From Roseomonas sp. (GTDB lineage Bacteria > Pseudomonadota > Alphaproteobacteria > Acetobacterales > Acetobacteraceae), in contig JADCGA010000027.1 in assembly GCA_020249265.1 (NCBI GenBank), forward strand, positions 1 to 37,020: DNA of 37,020 nt, in the 5' to 3' direction. Positions 32,503 to 37,020 of this stretch are shown here, in pieces; position 1 is the stretch's first letter; every line of letters begins with the position of its first letter. The notes beneath the pieces are model-generated. The model saw nothing but the letters and a program-made list of their open reading frames with translations, did no database searches and had not been told where the DNA came from. The position numbers and the translations under genes were made by a program.

Positions 32503-33516
32503 TCACGCGACCAAGCCTTTTGCTTGCCATGCTGCCGGATCAGCGCCGCGCCGGCGGATCTCCATCATGTCTCCCGCGCGGTGGCATGCTGCGAAGTGGC
32601 CCGGTGCAACCTGCAAAAGTTCAGGCTCTTGTTCGGTACAAAGCGGCAGGGCAAAGGGGCAGCGCGCGTGGAAGCGACAACCCTTTGGCGGATTCAGCAA
32701 ACTCGGCGGAGAGCCAGGAATTGAAATCAGCTCTCGTGCTTCGCCATCCAGATCGGGAAAGGCGTTGATCAGGCCGACCGTATAGGGATGGAATGGATTT
32801 TCCAGAACGGTATGGCTGCCGCGCTCCATCACGCGGCCTGCGTACATGACAACCACCTGGTCACAATTCTCGGAGACAACCGCGATGTCATGCGTAATCA
32901 GCAGCATCGCCTTGCCCAGCTTTTCTTGAATTTCCTTGATACGCAGCAGGATCTGGTCCTGGACAATCACATCAAGGCCCGTGGTCGGTTCATCTGCCAC
33001 AATCACGTCGGGATCAAGCGCGAGCGCCATGGCGATCATGGCACGTTGGCGCATTCCGCCGGAGAGCTGATGGGGGTGATCAGCGAGTCGCGCTTTCGAG
33101 ATGCCGACAAGTTCAAAAAGCGCATCCAGGCGCTGACGAAGCGCTACTCCGTCCATCGGCCGATGGGCTTGGATAGCCTCGGCAATCTGATCCCCGACGC
33201 GATAAACAGGGTCAAGCGCATGCATGGCGCTTTGCGGTACCATGGCGATGTGACGCCACCGCACCTTGTTGAGCGCTTCCCGATCCAGCACCAGAAGATT
33301 ACGATCCTCATACAGTATCGCGCCGCCGGCATGCGCATTCTCGGGGAGTATACCCATGATTGCCTTGGCGATAGTGGATTTGCCGCAGCCGCTCTCGCCA
33401 ACGATCCCAAGATATTGGCCCGCTTCCAGGCTGAAGGATACGCCATCCACCGCGCGCGCTTCTCCGGCCGCAGTACGATAGGTGACTGTGAGGTCACGGA
33501 TGTCGAGCACTGCCAT
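32503..33516 (-). CDS. Peptide/nickel-type ABC ATPase (OppD/DppD-like)
   Basis: The 337-residue ATPase has Walker A GESGCGKST at 40-48, the signature HQLSGGMRQRAMIAMAL, Walker B VIVADEPTTGLDV and the C-terminal GCRFHARCPFALPLC oligopeptide motif. It pairs with the OppF-like ATPase encoded on the other strand. I chose ATG 33514-33516, about 10 bases after GAGGA. TTG at 33520-33522 overlaps the permease stop (TTGA) and is also possible, adding two residues. It is the last gene of the minus-strand half. Confidence 0.92.
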   Translation of the reverse strand: MAVLDIRDLTVTYRTAAGEARAVDGVSFSLEAGQYLGIVGESGCGKSTIAKAIMGILPENAHAGGAILYEDRNLLVLDREALNKVRWRHIAMVPQSAMHALDPVYRVGDQIAEAIQAHRPMDGVALRQRLDALFELVGISKARLADHPHQLSGGMRQRAMIAMALALDPDVIVADEPTTGLDVIVQDQILLRIKEIQEKLGKAMLLITHDIAVVSENCDQVVVMYAGRVMERGSHTVLENPFHPYTVGLINAFPDLDGEARELISIPGSPPSLLNPPKGCRFHARCPFALPLCTEQEPELLQVAPGHFAACHRAGDMMEIRRRGADPAAWQAKGLVA

Positions 33517-33518
33517 GC

Positions 33519-34409
33519 TCAACGCTTCCTCAGCCTTGGATTGACCAATTCCTCATAAGCGCGCGTCACCATGAAGGTTGAGATGACCAGGATGGAAAGG
33601 CAGATGCCAGGCGGCAGAACCCACCACCAGGCGCTGCGCATGGCCCCGGCCCTGAAGGCATCGTTCAACATGAGCCCCCAGCTCATGACATTTGGGTCAC
33701 CAAAGCCAAGGAAACTCAATGCAGCCTCAGACATGACGCCAGCTTGTACGCCAATCGCAACATATAGGAAGCTGAGCGGCAGGACATTGGGCGCAACGTG
33801 GCGAAACAATATGGCCAGTTCGCTGAGGCCGGCCGCACGTGCGGCCAGGACAAAAGGGCGTTCGCGCAGCGTTAGAACCTGAGAACGTATGACCCGCGCT
33901 GTGGTGCGCCATAAGAAGGCGATCACCAGAATGATGATCAGGCCGATGCTTGGCTGGACGATTGAAATGACAACCAGTGCAAAGGGCAGAAAGGGAATGC
34001 CATAGGCGATGTCGGTGAAGCGCATGATGATTTCATCCACTATGCCACTGAAATAACCTGCCAATAGCCCGATCAGCGTGCCGAGAAGGACGCTGCCAAG
34101 CGCGGAGAGAACGCCGACCACAAGAGCAATGCGCGCGCCCCATAAAAGCTGACTAAATACGTCAACACCGTGATTGGTTGTGCCCAACCAGTGCTGCGCG
34201 GAGGGGGCTGCCAAGCGTATTGGCATCTCATCCTTGTCATAAATTGTCTCGAAGGGACCATACGGCGCCACCCAGGGCCCGATCAGTGCCATGGCGAAGA
34301 AAACCAGCAGAAAGGCAAAGGCAACGCTGCCAGATGGATAGCGCATGATGGTGTGAAACAGCCGTGTCATTTGCCATTTCCGGCTGACGCGAAGTGTATT
34401 GTCACTCAT
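33519..34409 (-). CDS. Peptide/nickel-type ABC permease (OppC/DppC-like)
   Basis: This 296-residue inner-membrane permease has an N-terminal helix (GSVAFAFLLVFFAMALIGPW), the LGTTNHGVDVFSQLLWGARI motif after it, and the EAA loop ERPFVLAARAAGLSELAILF near 185-204. Further helices lead to the end SILVISTFMVTRAYEELVNP. The D-P-R end is typical of DppC. It follows oppB by 33 bp and overlaps or abuts oppD. It works with OppB as the channel. Confidence 0.93.
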   Translation of the reverse strand: MSDNTLRVSRKWQMTRLFHTIMRYPSGSVAFAFLLVFFAMALIGPWVAPYGPFETIYDKDEMPIRLAAPSAQHWLGTTNHGVDVFSQLLWGARIALVVGVLSALGSVLLGTLIGLLAGYFSGIVDEIIMRFTDIAYGIPFLPFALVVISIVQPSIGLIIILVIAFLWRTTARVIRSQVLTLRERPFVLAARAAGLSELAILFRHVAPNVLPLSFLYVAIGVQAGVMSEAALSFLGFGDPNVMSWGLMLNDAFRAGAMRSAWWWVLPPGICLSILVISTFMVTRAYEELVNPRLRKR

Positions 34410-34442
34410 GCCATGAACCTCGCTGCCGGGTTGCGTTTCGGG

Positions 34443-35420
34443 TCATGTATAGGTTACCCGAGGATCAATCAGGCCATAGAGCAGGTCGGCGATGAAGTTG
34501 AGGATAAGAATCGTCAGCGCCATGAGGAAGAAGCAGGCTTGGACGATAGGGTAGTCGAGATTGTTCAGCGCGGTCACCAATTCACGCCCAATGCCGGGCC
34601 AGGCGAAGATGATCTCGAGTAGGACCTGACCTTCGAAAAGCAGGGCGAGTGAGACGGCGACATCTGTCACCAGTGGCAGCATGGCATTGCGCGCGGCATG
34701 CGTCACCACAACGCGTTCCTTCAGCCCTTTTGCCCTGAGTATATCAACGAAGTCGCTATTGCGAACTTCAAGCATGGTACTGCGGAGCAAGAGTGCCGGT
34801 GTAGTGATTTCGCGCGAGAGCAGCACAAGGCCGGGCAAAATCAGGTGATAGAGGTAGTCGACGGTGAGAATACGCGCGAGGAAGGTCTCACCATCATTGT
34901 CCAATGAGACCATGCCACCTGAGGGCAGCCAGCGCAGTTGATACGCGAAAAGCATCAGCAGCAGGATGGCAACAAAGAAGGATGGTGCCGAACGCAGCGC
35001 CAGCAGCAAGGCAACCCCGGTGCCTTCACCCCTGGAACCGCGGCGCCAGCCCAGCATTGCACCAAGGACGGCGCCAAGGACAATCGCGATAACAAGCGCT
35101 GGCAATACCATCGCCCACGTGTTCAGCAGCTTTTCGAAAACGATTTCTCTTACCGGTACCGCTTGGAAAAAGGACTGACCAAATTCAAAGGTTGCCATGT
35201 TCCAGATATAGCGGCCGTACTGCACGAGAAGTGGATCATCAAGGCCCCAGGCTGCGCGCTGCGCCGCTATCATCTCTGGCGCGAAGTTGCTGTCGACGAA
35301 AATCGCCGTGGGATCGCCAGGAAGAGTCTTCAGGACGATAAAAAGCAAGGTGAGGATCGCCCACATGACGAAGACAAGCGTCATTAGCCGTCTTAGGATA
35401 TAGCGACGCAACCCCTGCAT
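34443..35420 (-). CDS. Peptide/nickel-type ABC permease (OppB/DppB-like)
   Basis: This 325-residue inner-membrane permease has the family N-terminus LRRYILRRLMTLVFVMWAIL with LKTLPGDPTAIFVD after it, RSAPSFFVAILLLMLFAYQL in the middle, and the EAA loop NSDFVDILRAKGLKERVVVT. The end is LLYGLIDPRVTYT. It is the first gene of the minus-strand half, so a promoter must lie in 35421-35500. That stretch has C- and T-runs (35450-35465) but no clear -35/-10. Confidence 0.93.
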   Translation of the reverse strand: MQGLRRYILRRLMTLVFVMWAILTLLFIVLKTLPGDPTAIFVDSNFAPEMIAAQRAAWGLDDPLLVQYGRYIWNMATFEFGQSFFQAVPVREIVFEKLLNTWAMVLPALVIAIVLGAVLGAMLGWRRGSRGEGTGVALLLALRSAPSFFVAILLLMLFAYQLRWLPSGGMVSLDNDGETFLARILTVDYLYHLILPGLVLLSREITTPALLLRSTMLEVRNSDFVDILRAKGLKERVVVTHAARNAMLPLVTDVAVSLALLFEGQVLLEIIFAWPGIGRELVTALNNLDYPIVQACFFLMALTILILNFIADLLYGLIDPRVTYT

Positions 35421-35494
35421 GGCGCGTTTCCCGTCTTTTCCTTTGCGGCTGCCCCCCTTTTTTTGGCAGGAAGCTTAACCACCTGACTAATAAC

Positions 35495-35749
35495 CTAGCA
35501 GCTTGTTTCCACCGTATGCAATATGCGCCGATGCCGATCGGTGTCCCTTATGCATTTTTGATATCTATCAAACTCACTGTTGCGCTTGGGTGGGCACAGA
35601 GGTTGCCATTTTGAGCCGCCTGCGCGTGCTTTGCATTTATCGAGTTCGCACCCCCATAAGCACCGGGTGCGTTCGGCCTTGTGCATGGTGGTATCGCTTA
35701 CGCCAAGGCGTCGTGCCGCTTCGCGCGTGGAGGGTGTCAGTTCAGCCAT
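35495..35749 (-). pseudogene. Truncated gene with terminase-small/HTH-like start
   Basis: An 84-codon frame starts at ATG 35747-35749 with GGGAGG upstream. Residues 1-28 (MAELTPSTREAARRLGVSDT and TMHKAERT) resemble the helix-turn-helix start of small phage terminase or excision-type proteins. After that the sequence (RCLWGCELDKCKARAGGSKW) loses family character and GC content drops, so the gene looks cut near 35670 and fused to unrelated DNA. It is the last in a row of minus-strand mobile genes. Confidence 0.45.
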
Positions 35750-35782
35750 GGCGGCGACCTCCCGCCGCGCGTTGGTAGGGGT

Positions 35783-36061
35783 TCAGTGAGTAGCGCGGCG
35801 GCGCGCTGCGTGGAATGCGGCAAGGGCAGCCTGCCAGTTAGCTTCAGGCGCTACGCCTATCGCGCGCAGCGGTTCCAGCTTCACCCTGGCCCGGCTGTAG
35901 TAATCGCCCTGCATGCGCACGAGCCACCCGGAAAGTCCCTGTGCGGCAAGGGCATGGCTGGCGGTCGCTATCTCTGCCTCGCTCGGCTCGGTGCGTCCGA
36001 GGGAAACGTGCCGGCCATCGGCGCCAAGCACTATCCATCGGGTTTCAGTTTCTGCCTGCAT
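35783..36061 (-). CDS. Small hypothetical protein of the mobile cluster
   Basis: This 92-residue protein begins MQAETETRWIVLGADGRHVS and ends AALAAFHAARRRATH; no domain is recognised. WIVLGADGRHVSLGR followed by a helical SEAEIATASHALAAQGLSGW segment looks like a compact alpha/beta fold. ATG 36059-36061 has GGAG 7 bases upstream; ATG 36065-36067 overlaps the previous stop (ATGA) and may be used instead. It lies downstream of the DUF3489 gene and is probably co-transcribed. Base composition matches that gene. Confidence 0.65.
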   Translation of the reverse strand: MQAETETRWIVLGADGRHVSLGRTEPSEAEIATASHALAAQGLSGWLVRMQGDYYSRARVKLEPLRAIGVAPEANWQAALAAFHAARRRATH

Positions 36062-36063
36062 GG

Positions 36064-36192
36064 TCATTCTCCGTCTTGCGTGACGGACGCTTCGCGCTGT
36101 GTTTCGCGTGAGCCAAGGCAATAATGCGCCAGGGATCGCGATGATCCCTGGCTGATGCGCTCATTCATGCCGCTGTGGCTGCGCAGCTTCAT
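36064..36192 (-). CDS. 42-residue small ORF linked by ATGA overlaps
   Basis: The ATG at 36190-36192 overlaps the DUF3489 stop (ATGA), and its stop at 36064-36066 overlaps an ATG of the next gene in the same way. The peptide (MKLRSHSGMNERISQGSSRS, then LAHYCLGSRETQREASVTQD) is unknown. A perfect hairpin lies inside it. The double overlap suggests translation, but it may only be a ribosome relay. Confidence 0.4.
   Translation of the reverse strand: MKLRSHSGMNERISQGSSRSLAHYCLGSRETQREASVTQDGE
36128..36152. other. 10-bp perfect hairpin within the small ORF
   Basis: GCCAGGGATC (36128-36137) pairs with GATCCCTGGC (36143-36152) around a 5-base loop. No T-run follows on either strand. It could be an internal attenuator or terminator between the DUF3489 gene and the 92-residue gene, or a protein-binding palindrome. 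Confidence 0.5.
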
Positions 36193-36956
36193 TCTGCCAC
36201 GCGGTAGACGGTGTAGGACCCTTTGGCGCCCTGCTTGTTCGGGCCGACTTGGCGAATGCGCTCGGCGATTTCTACCGTGATGCCCTGGCGCTTCTTCAAC
36301 CCGGCGAAAAACCCGCGCACCGTATGCTGCGCCCATCCGGTGGCCTCGGCGATTTGCGCCACCGTCGCGCCCTCAGGGCGGCGGAGCATCGCCAGCACCA
36401 CTTCCTGCTTGGTTCCCTCGCGCGGCTTGCGTGGCGCGCCTGTCGCGCGTGTGCCGCGGCGGGAGAGCGCGTTGCGCAGCATGTCCATCGCGCGCGTGAT
36501 CGGGTCTTGCGAGGCATTGGGTGGCGGCGTTTCTTCCCAGGCTGCCAGCAAGCGCTCGGCCGCCTCGCGCAAATTCACGCTGCCCATGTTGGGCGCCTCT
36601 GGCGCGGCCTGGGCGGGTTGTTCCGCCACCGCGTCGTCCTGCTGCGGTGCGTTGTCCTCCCCGCCCTGTGGCGCCGTGTCGGGCGCTGTGCGCCCTTCAT
36701 TCGGGTCAATGCCAATCGCGCGCAGCCCTTCATCCGTCACCTGGATCAGGATCGGCGTGCCATCCGCATCCTTGCGCCACACCATCGCCAATTGATCGCG
36801 CGGCGCGGCCACCTCAATCAGCAGGCGGCTTTTGATCAGGCTGTTCACCACCGCGCGGCAGGCAGCGACTGGCAAATGCCTCGGCGCAATCGCCAGCAAT
36901 TGCGGGTGCTGCGCGCCATGGCTCAATACAATCCGCTGCGTGTCAGAAAGCTTCAT
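36189..36956 (-). CDS. DUF3489-domain protein
   Basis: This 255-residue protein has an N-terminal winged-helix-like part (MKLSDTQRIVLSHGAQHPQL, VNSLIKSRLLIEV), a low-complexity middle rich in Pro, Ala, Gln and Asp (about 85-125), and the C-terminal DUF3489 helix-turn-helix: GTKQEVVLAMLRRPEGATVA, QIAEATGWAQHTVRGFFAGL, ending SYTVYRVAE. The function of DUF3489 is unknown; it is frequent beside site-specific recombinases and phage genes, and DNA binding is likely. ATG 36954-36956 has GGAG about 9 bases upstream. It starts the minus-strand mobile cluster. No recombinase is seen in the 64 bases left of the window. Confidence 0.85.
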   Translation of the reverse strand: MKLSDTQRIVLSHGAQHPQLLAIAPRHLPVAACRAVVNSLIKSRLLIEVAAPRDQLAMVWRKDADGTPILIQVTDEGLRAIGIDPNEGRTAPDTAPQGGEDNAPQQDDAVAEQPAQAAPEAPNMGSVNLREAAERLLAAWEETPPPNASQDPITRAMDMLRNALSRRGTRATGAPRKPREGTKQEVVLAMLRRPEGATVAQIAEATGWAQHTVRGFFAGLKKRQGITVEIAERIRQVGPNKQGAKGSYTVYRVAE

Positions 36957-37020
36957 CGTCTCGGTCTCCGGTTGCGGGCGCCGACCATCGGCCCCTACTG
37001 CCGGGAGCCCCGCGGGCGGA

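Noticed and set aside
35445..35470. C- and T-runs resembling a terminator tail
   Set aside because: No stem precedes the T-run on the plus strand, and no gene ends there. It is upstream of oppB.
1..37020. CRISPR arrays, tRNA or rRNA genes, replication origin
   Set aside because: No regularly spaced repeats, cloverleaf-like or ribosomal sequences, or iteron clusters were seen on reading through; a dedicated scan was not possible.

Overview
The window reads as accessory DNA from a GC-rich alphaproteobacterium, plausibly an Acetobacteraceae (Roseomonas-like) soil or plant isolate. This rests on two tricarboxylate-type (Bug/TctC) binding proteins, family III CoA transferase, FCD-type GntR, protocatechuate dioxygenase and DUF3489-type mobile genes. 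Genus is inference only. There are no rRNA, tRNA, CRISPR or core housekeeping genes. Nearly everything is catabolism, uptake or mobile debris.

Layout. (1) 1-4640: an insertion-sequence graveyard around a small catabolic unit on the minus strand: tetR, short-chain dehydrogenase, glutathione S-transferase and a haloalkane dehalogenase of the DhlA type. Two remnants of the same IS3-family transposase, in the same orientation, lie at its two ends, with pieces of a second IS3 element and an IS5-type element. (2) 4774-10798: an aromatic-acid block with an FAD oxidoreductase, both subunits of protocatechuate 3,4-dioxygenase, a LysR regulator, an atypical shikimate dehydrogenase-like protein and a Bug-type binding protein. 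(3) 11078-12237: the 3' part of a phage-like structural gene. (4) 12232-17109: a visibly GC-richer minus-strand operon with GntR, VOC protein, GST, Bug binding protein and CaiB/BaiF CoA transferase. (5) 17424-26041: a tightly overlapping plus-strand operon with acyl-CoA ligase, SCP2-type thiolase, DUF35 protein and enoyl-CoA hydratase, followed by a branched-chain-type ABC importer whose second permease and first ATPase are fused. (6) 26311-29527: an isocitrate-lyase-superfamily lyase plus LeuC/LeuD-type hydro-lyase subunits. (7) 29518-35420: a peptide/nickel-type ABC importer split into two convergent halves, oppF-oppA on plus and oppB-oppC-oppD on minus, meeting at a shared hairpin. (8) 35495-36956: minus-strand mobile or phage genes (DUF3489 protein, two small overlapping genes, and a gene with a terminase-small-like start that looks cut).

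Working together: block 5 looks like uptake of an acid, CoA activation, hydration and carbon-carbon cleavage. Block 6 could hydrate an unsaturated dicarboxylate and cleave the product. Block 2 opens the protocatechuate ring, but no later beta-ketoadipate genes are present. Four uptake systems (two Bug proteins, Liv-type, Opp-type) serve these modules.

The most unusual object is the substrate-binding protein at 30542-32443. Its C-terminal family segment precedes its N-terminal segment, so it looks circularly permuted behind a Tat-like signal peptide.
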